A stretch of 64,000 nt of DNA from Hydractinia symbiolongicarpus (GCF_029227915.1 NC_079885.1:15821001-15885000); one strand, 5' to 3'; shown: positions 10,692-23,092, counted from the stretch's first letter. Program-made: numbers and translations. The notes: generated by a model from the sequence alone, not told the origin.

Positions 10692-11141
10692 ATTGACTTT
10701 TTCACGTTACATTATTTATCATTACGACTGTGACGTATCTTTTTTACGAAATAGCCGCTGAGTAAATCAAGAAAGAGACATGATTAGAAGTTGCTTTCCC
10801 TTCAAAACGGCTACGATCTGGCAGCAATAAATGCGCCAAGTCGCAAATGAATGGATTACGAGCGTCAGACAAAAAAAATGGCGATGTAGTTAATTTGCTA
10901 ATTAACTTTGTCATATGAAAATTAAGTCTGAAAGTACCCTAGATTGCCTTCGTTGGAACTTTTTACCGGAAATCTTAAAGCGCATGGTTGTCGTAATTAA
11001 TCGATAGCGCTTGAAATGAGCTTTCAAATGCACATAAACACGACCTATTTCGGATAATCCAGTCAAGAAATATGACCTTTAAAGTTTAAACCATTTTCGA
11101 TGTAATGTGCTAATAAATCGTAGATATCTGCCCGTTTGTTT

Positions 11142-11260
11142 GTCTACGACCATACCACGATGAACACACCTGTTCTCGTCCGATCACGGAAGTTAAGCAT
11201 CGTTGGGCCGGGATAGTACTTGGATGGGGGACCGCCTGGGAACTCCCGGTGTCGTAGGCT
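11142..11260 (+). rRNA. 5S rRNA: 5S rRNA copy 20 (C63T)
   Basis: C63T, class C spacer. The spacer after it switches to actgggacg, acgcaatag and tacaatcttgctg, the class D left part. Confidence 0.97.
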
Positions 11261-11710
11261 ATTGACTTTTTCACGTTACATTATTTATCATTACGACTGG
11301 GACGTATCTTTTTTACGCAATAGCCGCTGAGTAAATCAAGAAAGAGACATGATTAGAAGTTGCTTTCCCTTCAAAACGGCTACAATCTTGCTGCAATAAA
11401 TGCGCCACGTCGCAAATAAATGGATTACGAGCGTCAGACAAAGAAAATGGCGATGTAGTTACTTTGATAATCAACTTTGTCATAATAAAATTAAGTCGGA
11501 AAGCACCCTAGATTTCCTTCGTTGGAACTTTTTACCGGAAATCATAAAGCGCATTATTGTTGTCAAGAATCGATATCGCTTAAAAAGAGCTGTCAAACGC
11601 ACATAAACACGACCTATTTCGAATGATCCAGTCAAGAAATATGACCTTTAAAGTTTGAACCATTTTCGATGTAATGTGCTAATAAATCGTAGATATCTGC
11701 CCGTTTGTTT

Positions 11711-11829
11711 GTCTACGACCATACCACGATGAGCACACCTGTTCTCGTCCGATCACGGAAGTTAAGCATCGTCGGGCCGGGATAGTACTTGGATGGGGGA
11801 CCGCCTGGGAACTCCCGGTGTCGTAGGCT
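11711..11829 (+). rRNA. 5S rRNA: 5S rRNA copy 21 (A23G)
   Basis: A23G. The spacer joins a class D left end to a class B right part. A tag-to-tat change in that spacer creates a chance open frame that I reject as a gene. Confidence 0.95.
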
Positions 11830-12279
11830 ATTGACTTTTTCACGTTACATTATTTATCATTACGACTGTGACGTATCTTTTTTACGAAATAGCCGCTGAG
11901 TAAATCAAGAAAGAGACATGATTAGAAGTTGCTTTCCCTTCAAAACGGCTACGATCTGGCAGCAATAAATGCGCCAAGTCGCAAATGAATGGATTACGAG
12001 CGTCAGACAAAGAAAATGGCGATGTAGTAACTTTGCTAATTAACTTTGTCATATGAAAATTAAGTCGGAAAGCACCCTAGATTTCCTTCGTTGGAACTTT
12101 TTACCGGAAATCATAAAGCGCATGGTTGTCGTAATTAATGGATAGCGCTTGAAATGAGCTTTCAAATGCACATAAAAACGACCTATTTCGGATGATCCAG
12201 TCAAGAAATATGACCTTTAAAGTTTAAACCATTTTCGATGTAATGTGCTAATAAATCGTAGATATCTGCCCGTTTGTTT

Positions 12280-12398
12280 GTTTACGACCATACCACGATG
12301 AACACACCTGTTCTCGTCCGATCACGGAAGTTAAGCATCGTCGGGCCGGGATAGTACTTGGATGGGGGACCGCCTGGGAACTCCCGGTGTCGTAGGCT
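12280..12398 (+). rRNA. 5S rRNA: 5S rRNA copy 22 (C3T)
   Basis: C3T only. Class A spacer. Second unit of the 3-unit period. Confidence 0.97.
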
Positions 12399-12848
12399 AT
12401 TGACTTTTTCACGTTACATTATTTATCATTACGACTGTGACGTATCTTTTTTACGAAATAGCCGCTGAGTAAATCAAGAAAGAGACATGATTAGAAGTTG
12501 CTTTCCCTTCAAAACGGCTACGATCTGGCAGCAATAAATGCGCCAAGTCGCAAATGAATGGATTACGAGCGTCAGACAAAAAAAATGGCGATGTAGTTAA
12601 TTTGCTAATTAACTTTGTCATATGAAAATTAAGTCTGAAAGTACCCTAGATTGCCTTCGTTGGAACTTTTTACCGGAAATCTTAAAGCGCATGGTTGTCG
12701 TAATTAATCGATAGCGCTTGAAATGAGCTTTCAAATGCACATAAACACGACCTATTTCGGATAATCCAGTCAAGAAATATGACCTTTAAAGTTTAAACCA
12801 TTTTCGATGTAATGTGCTAATAAATCGTAGATATCTGCCCGTTTGTTT

Positions 12849-12967
12849 GTCTACGACCATACCACGATGAACACACCTGTTCTCGTCCGATCACGGAAGT
12901 TAAGCATCGTTGGGCCGGGATAGTACTTGGATGGGGGACCGCCTGGGAACTCCCGGTGTCGTAGGCT
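12849..12967 (+). rRNA. 5S rRNA: 5S rRNA copy 23 (C63T)
   Basis: C63T only. Class C spacer. Third unit of the 3-unit period. Confidence 0.97.
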
Positions 12968-13417
12968 ATTGACTTTTTCACGTTACATTATTTATCATTA
13001 CGACTGGGACGTATCTTTTTTACGCAATAGCCGCTGAGTAAATCAAGAAAGAGACATGATTAGAAGTTGCTTTCCCTTCAAAACGGCTACAATCTTGCTG
13101 CAATAAATGCGCCACGTCGCAAATAAATGGATTACGAGCGTCAGACAAAGAAAATGGCGATGTAGTTACTTTGCTAATCAACTTTGTCATAATAAAATTA
13201 AGTCGGAAAGCACCCTAGATTTCCTTCGTTGGAACTTTTTACCGGAAATCATAAAGCGCATTATTGTTGTCAAGAATCGATAGCGCTTAAAAAGAGCTGT
13301 CAAACGCACATAAACACGACCTATTTCGAATGATCCAGTCAAGAAATATGACCTTTAAAGTTTGAACCATTTTCGATGTAATGTGCTAATAAATCGTAGA
13401 TATCTGCCCGTTTGTTT

Positions 13418-13536
13418 GTCTACGACCATACCACGATGAGCACACCTGTTCTCGTCCGATCACGGAAGTTAAGCATCGTCGGGCCGGGATAGTACTTGGA
13501 TGGGGGACCGCCTGGGAACTCCCGGTGTCGTAGGCT
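13418..13536 (+). rRNA. 5S rRNA: 5S rRNA copy 24 (A23G)
   Basis: A23G on the D/B composite spacer, 1707 bp (three units) after copy 21. Confidence 0.95.
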
Positions 13537-13986
13537 ATTGACTTTTTCACGTTACATTATTTATCATTACGACTGTGACGTATCTTTTTTACGAAATAGC
13601 CGCTGAGTAAATCAAGAAAGAGACATGATTAGAAGTTGCTTTCCCTTCAAAACGGCTACGATCTGGCAGCAATAAATGCGCCAAGTCGCAAATGAATGGA
13701 TTACGAGCGTCAGACAAAGAAAATGGCGATGTAGTAACTTTGCTAATTAACTTTGTCATATGAAAATTAAGTCGGAAAGCACCCTAGATTTCCTTCGTTG
13801 GAACTTTTTACCGGAAATCATAAAGCGCATGGTTGTCGTAATTAATGGATAGCGCTTGAAATGAGCTTTCAAATGCACATAAAAACGACCTATTTCGGAT
13901 GATCCAGTCAAGAAATATGACCTTTAAAGTTTAAACCATTTTCGATGTAATGTGCTAATAAATCGTAGATATCTGCCCGTTTGTTT

Positions 13987-14105
13987 GTTTACGACCATAC
14001 CACGATGAACACACCTGTTCTCGTCCGATCACGGAAGTTAAGCATCGTCGGGCCGGGATAGTACTTGGATGGGGGACCGCCTGGGAACTCCCGGTGTCGT
14101 AGGCT
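13987..14105 (+). rRNA. 5S rRNA: 5S rRNA copy 25 (C3T)
   Basis: C3T only; class A spacer. The next unit is 570 bp away because of an A9 run. Confidence 0.97.
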
Positions 14106-14556
14106 ATTGACTTTTTCACGTTACATTATTTATCATTACGACTGTGACGTATCTTTTTTACGAAATAGCCGCTGAGTAAATCAAGAAAGAGACATGATTA
14201 GAAGTTGCTTTCCCTTCAAAACGGCTACGATCTGGCAGCAATAAATGCGCCAAGTCGCAAATGAATGGATTACGAGCGTCAGACAAAAAAAAATGGCGAT
14301 GTAGTTAATTTGCTAATTAACTTTGTCATATGAAAATTAAGTCTGAAAGTACCCTAGATTGCCTTCGTTGGAACTTTTTACCGGAAATCATAAAGCGCAT
14401 GGTTGTCGTAATTAATGGATAGCGCTTGAAATGAGCTTTCAAATGCACATAAAAACGACCTATTTCGGATGATCCAGTCAAGAAATATGACCTTTAAAGT
14501 TTAAACCATTTTCGATGTAATGTGCTAATAAATCGTAGATATCTGCCCGTTTGTTT
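14106..14556 (+). repeat. Mosaic spacer upstream of copy 26 (C to A switch)
   Basis: Class C up to ggaactttttaccgg, class A from ggaaatcataaagcgc onward. With its A9 run the unit is 570 bp. It is the additional unit in the second 3-unit period. Confidence 0.87.
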
Positions 14557-14675
14557 GTTTACGACCATACCACGATGAACACACCTGTTCTCGTCCGATC
14601 ACGGAAGTTAAGCATCGTCGGGCCGGGATAGTACTTGGATGGGGGACCGCCTGGGAACTCCCGGTGTCGTAGGCT
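14557..14675 (+). rRNA. 5S rRNA: 5S rRNA copy 26 (C3T)
   Basis: C3T gene. The spacer starts as class C (A9 run, gtctgaaag) and ends as class A (ccggaaatcataaag onward). It is the extra unit that makes this period four units instead of three. Confidence 0.97.
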
Positions 14676-15125
14676 ATTGACTTTTTCACGTTACATTATT
14701 TATCATTACGACTGTGACGTATCTTTTTTACGAAATAGCCGCTGAGTAAATCAAGAAAGAGACATGATTAGAAGTTGCTTTCCCTTCAAAACGGCTACGA
14801 TCTGGCAGCAATAAATGCGCCAAGTCGCAAATGAATGGATTACGAGCGTCAGACAAAAAAAATGGCGATGTAGTTAATTTGCTAATTAACTTTGTCATAT
14901 GAAAATTAAGTCTGAAAGTACCCTAGATTGCCTTCGTTGGAACTTTTTACCGGAAATCTTAAAGCGCATGGTTGTCGTAATTAATCGATAGCGCTTGAAA
15001 TGAGCTTTCAAATGCACATAAACACGACCTATTTCGGATAATCCAGTCAAGAAATATGACCTTTAAAGTTTAAACCATTTTCGATGTAATGTGCTAATAA
15101 ATCGTAGATATCTGCCCGTTTGTTT

Positions 15126-15244
15126 GTCTACGACCATACCACGATGAACACACCTGTTCTCGTCCGATCACGGAAGTTAAGCATCGTTGGGCCGGGATAG
15201 TACTTGGATTGGGGACCGCCTGGGAACTCCCGGTGTCGTAGGCT
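15126..15244 (+). rRNA. 5S rRNA: 5S rRNA copy 27 (C63T, G85T)
   Basis: G85T lies in box C, so promoter strength may be reduced. Class C spacer. Confidence 0.93.
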
Positions 15245-15694
15245 ATTGACTTTTTCACGTTACATTATTTATCATTACGACTGGGACGTATCTTTTTTAC
15301 GCAATAGCCGCTGAGTAAATCAAGAAAGAGACATGATTAGAAGTTGCTTTCCCTTCAAAACGGCTACAATCTTGCTGCAATAAATGCGCCACGTCGCAAA
15401 TAAATGGATTACGAGCGTCAGACAAAGAAAATGGCGATGTAGTTACTTTGCTAATCAACTTTGTCATAATAAAATTAAGTCGGAAAGCACCCTAGATTTC
15501 CTTCGTTGGAACTTTTTACCGGAAATCATAAAGCGCATTATTGTTGTCAAGAATCGATAGCGCTTAAAAAGAGCTGTCAAACGCACATAAACACGACCTA
15601 TTTCGAATGATCCAGTCAAGAAATATGACCTTTAAAGTTTGAACCATTTTCGATGTAATGTGCTAATAAATCGTAGATATCTGCCCGTTTGTTT

Positions 15695-15813
15695 GTCTAC
15701 GACCATACCACGATGAGCACACCTGTTCTCGTCCGATCACGGAAGTTAAGCATCGTCGGGCCGGGATAGTACTTGGATGGGGGACCGCCTGGGAACTCCC
15801 GGTGTCGTAGGCT
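15695..15813 (+). rRNA. 5S rRNA: 5S rRNA copy 28 (A23G)
   Basis: A23G on the D/B composite spacer; fourth member of this lineage. Confidence 0.95.
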
Positions 15814-16263
15814 ATTGACTTTTTCACGTTACATTATTTATCATTACGACTGTGACGTATCTTTTTTACGAAATAGCCGCTGAGTAAATCAAGAAAGAGA
15901 CATGATTAGAAGTTGCTTTCCCTTCAAAACGGCTACGATCTGGCAGCAATAAATGCGCCAAGTCGCAAATGAATGGATTACGAGCGTCAGACAAAGAAAA
16001 TGGCGATGTAGTAACTTTGCTAATTAACTTTGTCATATGAAAATTAAGTCGGAAAGCACCCTAGATTTCCTTCGTTGGAACTTTTTACCGGAAATCATAA
16101 AGCGCATGGTTGTCGTAATTAATGGATAGCGCTTGAAATGAGCTTTCAAATGCACATAAAAACGACCTATTTCGGATGATCCAGTCAAGAAATATGACCT
16201 TTAAAGTTTAAACCATTTTCGATGTAATGTGCTAATAAATCGTAGATATCTGCCCGTTTGTTT

Positions 16264-16382
16264 GTTTACGACCATACCACGATGAACACACCTATTCTCG
16301 TCCGATCACGGAAGTTAAGCATCGTCGGGCCGGGATAGTACTTGGATGGGGGACCGCCTGGGAACTCCCGGTGTCGTAGGCT
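16264..16382 (+). rRNA. 5S rRNA: 5S rRNA copy 29 (C3T, G31A)
   Basis: G31A is private. Class A spacer. The next unit is 570 bp away because of an A9 run. Confidence 0.95.
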
Positions 16383-16833
16383 ATTGACTTTTTCACGTTA
16401 CATTATTTATCATTACGACTGTGACGTATCTTTTTTACGAAATAGCCGCTGAGTAAATCAAGAAAGAGACATGATTAGAAGTTGCTTTCCCTTCAAAACG
16501 GCTACGATCTGGCAGCAATAAATGCGCCAAGTCGCAAATGAATGGATTACGAGCGTCAGACAAAAAAAAATGGCGATGTAGTTAATTTGCTAATTAACTT
16601 TGTCATATGAAAATTAAGTCTGAAAGTACCCTAGATTGCCTTCGTTGGAACTTTTTACCGGAAATCTTAAAGCGCATGGTTGTCGTAATTAATCGATTGC
16701 GCTTGAAATGAGCTTTCAAATGCACATAAACACGACCTATTTCGGATAATCCAGTCAAGAAATATGACCTTTAAAGTTTAAACCATTTTCGATGTAATGT
16801 GCTAATAAATCGTAGATATCTGCCCGTTTGTTT

Positions 16834-16952
16834 GTCTACGACCATACCACGATGAACACACCTGTTCTCGTCCGATCACGGAAGTTAAGCATCGTTGGGC
16901 CGGGATAGTACTTGGATGGGGGACCGCCTGGGAACTCCCGGTGTCGTAGGCT
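16834..16952 (+). rRNA. 5S rRNA: 5S rRNA copy 30 (C63T)
   Basis: C63T; class C spacer with the A9 run and cgattgcgc in place of cgatagcgc. Confidence 0.97.
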
Positions 16953-17402
16953 ATTGACTTTTTCACGTTACATTATTTATCATTACGACTGGGACGTATC
17001 TTTTTTACGCAATAGCCGCTGAGTAAATCAAGAAAGAGACATGATTAGAAGTTGCTTTCCCTTCAAAACGGCTACAATCTTGCTGCAATAAATGCGCCAC
17101 GTCGCAAATAAATGGATTACGAGCGTCAGACAAAGAAAATGGCGATGTAATTACTTTGCTAATTAACTTTGTCATATGAAAATTAAGTCTGAAAGTACCC
17201 TAGATTGCCTTCGTTGGAACTTTTTACCGGAAATCTTAAAGCGCATTATTGTCGTAATTAATGGATAGCGCTTGAAATGAGCTTTCAAATGCACATAAAC
17301 ACAACCTATTTCGGATAATCCAGTCAAGAAATATGACCTTTAAAATTTAAACCATTTTTGATGTAATGTGCTAATAAATCGTAGATATCTGCCCGTTTGT
17401 TT

Positions 17403-17521
17403 GTCTACGACCATACCACGATGAACACACCTGTTCTCGTCCGATCACGGAAGTTAAGCATCGTTGGGCCGGGATAGTACTTGGATGGGGGACCGCCTGG
17501 GAACTCCCGGTGTCGTAGGCT
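17403..17521 (+). rRNA. 5S rRNA: 5S rRNA copy 31 (C63T)
   Basis: C63T on the first full class D spacer (tacaatcttgctg, catatg, taaaatttaaacc, catttttgatg). Confidence 0.97.
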
Positions 17522-17971
17522 ATTGACTTTTTCACGTTACATTATTTATCATTAGGACTGGGACGTATGTTTTTTACGCAATAGCCGCTGAGTAAATCAA
17601 GAAAGAGACATGATTATAAGTTGCTTTCCCTTCAAAACGGCTACAATCTTGCTGCAATAAATGCGCCACGTCGCAAATAAATGGATTACGAGCGTCAGAC
17701 AAAGAAAATGGCGATGTAGTTACTTTGCTAATTAACTTTGTCATATGAAAATTAAGTCTGAAAGTACCCTAGATTGCCTTTCTTGGAACTTTTTACCGGA
17801 AATCTTAAAGCGCATTATTGTCGTAATTAATGGATAGCACTTGAAACGAGCTTTCAAATGCACATAAACACAACCTTTTTCGGATAATCCAGTCAAGAAA
17901 TATGACCTTTAAAATTTAAACCATTTTTGATGTAATGTGCTAATAAATCGTAGATATCTGCCCGTTTGTTT
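17522..17971 (+). repeat. Class D intergenic spacer (representative)
   Basis: Diagnostic words: actgggacg, acgcaatag, tacaatcttgctg, gccacgtcgcaaataaatgg, cattattgtcgtaattaatgg, cacaacc, taaaatttaaacc, catttttgatg. Common from 33 kb onward; isolated at copies 31, 32 and 40 before that. Confidence 0.88.
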
Positions 17972-18090
17972 GTCTACGACCATACCACGATGAACACACC
18001 TGTTCTCGTCCGATCACGGAAGTTAAGCATCGTTGGGCCGGGATAGTACTTGGATGGGGGACCGCCTGGGAACTCCCGGTGTCGTAGGCT
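17972..18090 (+). rRNA. 5S rRNA: 5S rRNA copy 32 (C63T)
   Basis: C63T; class D spacer with tttcttgg and ggatagcac variants. The spacer after it has aaataaccgc in place of aaatagccgc. Confidence 0.97.
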
Positions 18091-18540
18091 ATTGACTTTT
18101 TCACGTTACATTATTTATCATTACGACTGTGACGTATCTTTTTTACGAAATAACCGCTGAGTAAATCAAGAAAGAGACATGATTAGAAGTTGCTTTCCCT
18201 TCAAAACGGCTACGATCTGGCAGCAATAAATGCGCCAAGTCGCAAATGAATGGATTACAAGCGTCAGACAAAGAAAATGGCGATGTAGTTACTTTGCTAA
18301 TTAACTTTGTCATAATAAAATTAAGTCGGAAAGCACCCTAGATTTCCTTCGTTGGAACTTTTCACCGGAAATCATAAAGCGCATTATTGTTGTCAAGAAT
18401 CGATAGCGCTTAAAAAGAGCTGTCAAACGCACATAAACACTACCTATTTCGAATGATCCAGTCAAGAAATATGACCTTTAAAGTTTGAACCATTTTCGAT
18501 GTAATGTGCTAATAAATCGTAGATATCTGCCCGTTTGTTT

Positions 18541-18659
18541 GTCTACGACCATACCACGATGAACACACCTGTTCTCGTCCGATCACGGAAGTTAAGCATC
18601 GTCGGGCCGGGATAGTACTTGGATGGGGGACCGCCTGGGAACTCCCGGTGTCGTAGGCT
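18541..18659 (+). rRNA. 5S rRNA: 5S rRNA copy 33 (consensus)
   Basis: Consensus; class B spacer with cttttcaccgg and cactaccta. Confidence 0.97.
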
Positions 18660-19109
18660 ATTGACTTTTTCACGTTACATTATTTATCATTGCGACTGTG
18701 ACGTATCTTTTTTACGAAATAGCCGCTGAGTAAATCAAGAAAGAGACATGATTAGAAGTTGCTTTCCCTTCAAAACGGCTACGATCTGGCAGCAATAAAT
18801 GCGCCAAGTCGCAAATGAATGGATTACAAGCGTCAGACAAAGAAAATGGCGATGTAGTTACTTTGCTAATTAACTTTGTCATAATAAAATTAAGTCGGAA
18901 AGCACCCTAGATTTCCTTCGTTGGAACTTTTTACCGAAAATCATAAAGCGCATTATTGTTGTCAAGAATCGATAGCGCTTAAAAAGAGCTGTCAAACGCA
19001 CATAAACACGACCTATTTCGAATGATCCAGTCAAGAAATATGACCTTTAAAGTTTGAACCATTTTCGATGTAATGTGCTAATAAATCGTAGATATCTGCC
19101 CGTTTGTTT

Positions 19110-19228
19110 GTCTACGACCATACCACGATGAACACACCTGTTCTCGTCCGATCACGGAAGTTAAGCATCGTCGGGCCGGGATAGTACTTGGATGGGGGAC
19201 CGCCTGGGAACTCCCGGTGTCGTAGGCT
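19110..19228 (+). rRNA. 5S rRNA: 5S rRNA copy 34 (consensus)
   Basis: Consensus; class B spacer. Confidence 0.97.
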
Positions 19229-19678
19229 ATTGACTTTTTCACGTTTCATTATTTATCATTACGACTGTGACGTATCTTTTTTACGAAATAGCCGCTGAGT
19301 AAATCAAGAAAGAGACATGATTAGAAGTTGCTTTCCCTTCAAAACGGCTACGATCTGGCAGCAATAAATGCGCCAAGTCGCAAATGAATGGATTACGAGC
19401 GTCAGACAAAGAAAATGGCGATGTAGTAACTTTGCTAATTAACTTTGTCATATGAAAATTAAGTCGGAAAGCACCCTAGATTTCCTTCGTTGGAACTTTT
19501 TACGGGAAATCATAAAGCGCATGGTTGTCGTAATTAATGGATAGCAATTGAAATGAGCTTTCAAATGCACATAAGAACGACCTATTTCGAATGATCCAGT
19601 CAAGAAATATGACCTTTAAAGTTTGAACCATTTTCGATGTAATGTGCTAATAAATCGTAGATATCTGCCCGTTTGTTT

Positions 19679-19797
19679 GTCTACGACCATACCACGATGA
19701 ACACACCTGTTCTCGTCCGATCACGGAAGTTAAGCATCGTCGGGCCGGGATAGTACTTGGATGGGGGACCGCCTGGGAACTCCCGGTGTCGTAGGCT
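19679..19797 (+). rRNA. 5S rRNA: 5S rRNA copy 35 (consensus)
   Basis: Consensus; class A spacer with tttttacggg and ggatagcaattg. Confidence 0.97.
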
Positions 19798-20247
19798 ATT
19801 GACTTTTTCACGTTACATTATTTATCATTACGACTGTGACGTATCTTTTTTACGAAATAGCCGCTGAGTAAATCAAGAAAGAGACATGATTAGAAGTTGC
19901 TTTCCCTTCAAAACGGCTACGATCTGGCAGCAATAAATGCGCCAAGTCGCAAATGAATGGATTACAAGCGTCAGACAAAGAAAATGGCGATGTAGTTACT
20001 TTGCTAATTAACTTTGTCATAATAAAATTAAGTCGGAAAGCACCCTAGATTTCCTTCGTTGGAACTTTTTACCGGAAATCATAAAGCGCATTATTGTTGT
20101 CAAGAATCGATAGCGCTTAAAAAGAGCTGTCAAACGCACATAAACACGACCTATTTCGAATGATCCAGTCAAGAAATATGACTTTTAAAGTTTGAACCAT
20201 TTTCGATGTAATGTGCTAATAAATCGTAGATATCTGCCCGTTTGTTT

Positions 20248-20366
20248 GTCTACGACCATACCACGATGAACACACCTGTTCTCGTCCGATCACGGAAGTT
20301 AAGCATCGTCGGGCCGGGATAGTACTTGGATGGGGGACCGCCTGGGAACTCCCGGTGTCGTAGGCT
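20248..20366 (+). rRNA. 5S rRNA: 5S rRNA copy 36 (consensus)
   Basis: Consensus; class B spacer. Confidence 0.97.
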
Positions 20367-20816
20367 ATTGACTTTTTCACGTTACATTATTTATCATTAC
20401 GACTGTGACGTATCTTTTTTACGAAATAGCCGCTGAGTAAATCAAGAAAGAGACATGATTAGAAGTTGCTTTCCCTTCAAAACAGCTACGATCTGGCAGC
20501 AATAAATGCGCCAAGTCGCAAATGAATGGATTACGAGCGTCAGACAAAGAAAATGGCGATGTAGTAACTTTGCTAATTAACTTTGTCATATGAAAATTAA
20601 GTCGGAAAGCACCCTAGATTTCCTTCGTTGGAACTTTTTACCGGAAATCATAAAGCGCATGGTTGTCGTAATTAATGGATAGCGCTTGAAATGAGCTTTT
20701 AAATGCACATAAAAACGACCTATTTCGGATGATCCAGTCAAGAAATATGACCTTTAAAGTTTAAACCATTTCCGATGTAATGTGCTAATAAATCGTAGAT
20801 ATCTGCCCGTTTGTTT

Positions 20817-20935
20817 GTTTACGACCATACCACGATGAACACACCTGTTCTCGTCCGATCACGGAAGTTAAGCATCGTCGGGCCGGGATAGTACTTGGAT
20901 GGGGGACCGCCTGGGAACTCCCGGTGTCGTAGGCT
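20817..20935 (+). rRNA. 5S rRNA: 5S rRNA copy 37 (C3T)
   Basis: C3T only; class A spacer with catttccgatg just upstream of the promoter block. Confidence 0.97.
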
Positions 20936-21385
20936 ATTGACTTTTTCACGTTACATTATTTATCATTACGACTGTGACGTATCTTTTTTACGAAATAGCC
21001 GCTGAGTAAATCAAGAAAGAGACATGATTAGAAGTTGCTTTCCCTTCAAAACGGCTACGATCTGGCAGCAATAAATGCGCCAAGTCGCAAATGAATGGAT
21101 TACGAGCGTCAGACAAAAAAAATGGCGATGTAGTTAATTTGCTAATTAACTTTGTCATATGAAAATTAAGTCTGAAAGTACCCTAGATTGCCTTCGTTGG
21201 AACTTTTTACCGGAAATCTTAAAGCGCATGGTTGTCGTAATTAATGGATAGCGCTTGAAATGAGCTTTCAAATGCACATAAACACGACCTATTTCGAATG
21301 ATCCAGTCAAGAAATATGACCTTTAAAGTTTGAACCATTTTCGATGTAATGTGCTAATAAATCGTAGATATCTGCCCGTTTGTTT
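20936..21385 (+). repeat. Mosaic spacer upstream of copy 38 (C to A switch)
   Basis: Class C through ccggaaatcttaaagcgc, then aattaatggatagc and gaatgatcc of the class A variant. Confidence 0.85.
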
Positions 21386-21504
21386 GTCTACGACCATACC
21401 ACGATGAACACACCTGTTCTCGTCCGATCACGGAAGTTAAGCATCGTCGGGCCGGGATAGTACTTGGATGGGGGACCGCCTGGGAGCTCCCGGTGTCGTA
21501 GGCT
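21386..21504 (+). rRNA. 5S rRNA: 5S rRNA copy 38 (A101G)
   Basis: A101G is private and creates gggagctccc. The spacer begins as class C and ends with the gaatgatcc and gtttgaacc variant of class A. Confidence 0.94.
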
Positions 21505-21954
21505 ATTGACTTTTTCACGTTACATTATTTATCATTACGACTGTGACGTATCTTTTTTACGAAATAGCCGCTGAGTAAATCAAGAAAGAGACATGATTAG
21601 AAGTTGCTTTCCCTTCAAAACGGCTACGATCTGGCAGCAATAAATGCGCCAAGTCGCAAATGAATGGATTACAAGCGTCAGACAAAGAAAATGGCGATGT
21701 AGTTACTTTGCTAATTAACTTTGTCATAATAAAATTAAGTCGGAAAGCACCCTAGATTTCCTTCGTTGGAACTTTTTACCGGAAATCATAAAGCGCATTA
21801 TTGTTGTCAAGAATCGATAGCGCTTGAAATGAGCTTTCAAATGCACATAAAAACGACCTATTTCGGATGATCCAGTCAAGAAATATGACCTTTAAAGTTT
21901 AAACCATTTTCGATGTAATGTGCTAATAAATCGTAGATATCTGCCCGTTTGTTT
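21505..21954 (+). repeat. Mosaic spacer upstream of copy 39 (B to A switch)
   Basis: Class B through gttgtcaagaatcgatagcg, then cttgaaatgagctttc and aaaacgacc of class A. The switch lies within a short stretch shared by both classes. Confidence 0.87.
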
Positions 21955-22073
21955 GTTTACGACCATACCACGATGAACACACCTGTTCTCGTCCGATCAC
22001 GGAAGTTAAGCATCGTCGGGCCGGGATAGTACTTGGATGGGGGACCGCCTGGGAACTCCCGGTGTCGTAGGCT
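21955..22073 (+). rRNA. 5S rRNA: 5S rRNA copy 39 (C3T)
   Basis: C3T. The spacer is B on the left and A on the right, switching within or just after cgatagcgctt. The base before the T5 terminator is A instead of C; the T run is intact. Confidence 0.96.
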
Positions 22074-22523
22074 ATTGAATTTTTCACGTTACATTATTTA
22101 TCATTACGACTGTGACGTATCTTTTTTACGAAATAGCCGCTGAGTAAATCAAGAAAGAGACATGATTGGAAGTTGCTTTCCCTTCAAAACGGCTACAATC
22201 TTGCTGCAATAAATGCGCCACGTCGCAAATAAATGGATTACGAGCGTCAGACAAAGAAAATGGCGATCTAGTTACTTTGCTAATTAACTTTGTCATATGA
22301 AAATTAAGTCTGAAAGTACCCTAGATTGCCTTTCTTGGAACTTTTTACCGGAAATCTTAAAGCGCATTATTGTCGTAATTAATGGATAGCGCTTGAAACG
22401 AGCTTTCAAATGCACATAAACACAACCTTTTTCGGATAATCCAGTCAAGAAATATGACCTTTAAAATTTAAACCATTTTTGATGTAATGTGCTAATAAAT
22501 CGTAGATATCTGCCCGTTTGTTT

Positions 22524-22642
22524 GTCTACGACCATACCACGATGAACACACCTGTTCTCGTCCGATCACGGAAGTTAAGCATCGTTGGGCCGGGATAGTA
22601 CTTGGATGGGGGACCGCCTGGGAACTCCCGGTGTCGTAGGCT
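22524..22642 (+). rRNA. 5S rRNA: 5S rRNA copy 40 (C63T)
   Basis: C63T on an isolated class D spacer within A/B territory, closely similar to the spacer of copy 32. Confidence 0.97.
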
Positions 22643-23092
22643 ATTGACTTTTTCACGTTACATCATTTATCATTACGACTGTGACGTATCTTTTTTACGA
22701 AATAGCCGCTGAGTAAATCAAGAAAGAGACATGATTAGAAGTTGCTTTCCCTTCAAAACGGCTACGATCTGGCAGCAATAAATGCGCCAAGTCGCAAATG
22801 AATGGATTACAAGCGTCAGACAAAGAAAATGGCGATGTAGTTACTTTGCTAATTAACTTTGTCATAATAAAATTAAGTCGGAAAGCACCCTAGATTTCCT
22901 TCGTTGGAACTTTTTACCGGAAATCATAAAGCGCATTATTGTTGTCAAGAATCGATAGCGCTTAAAAAGAGCTATCAAACGCATATAAACACGACCTATT
23001 TCGAATGATCCAGTCAAGAAATATGACCTTTAAAGTTTGAACCATTTTCGATGTAATGTGCTAATAAATCGTAGATATCTGCCCGTTTGTTT

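Larger units (their letters stand above)
11711..16952 (+). repeat. 3-unit higher-order repeat, three copies
   Basis: The order A23G gene on a D/B spacer, C3T gene on class A, C63T gene on class C occurs at copies 21-23, 24/25/27 and 28-30. The middle period has one extra unit (copy 26). Confidence 0.88.

Noticed and set aside
11400-11606. 68-codon open frame in a spacer
   Set aside because: It lies wholly in the spacer before copy 21 and exists only because one tag became tat. All homologous spacers are closed in this frame, so there is no coding constraint.
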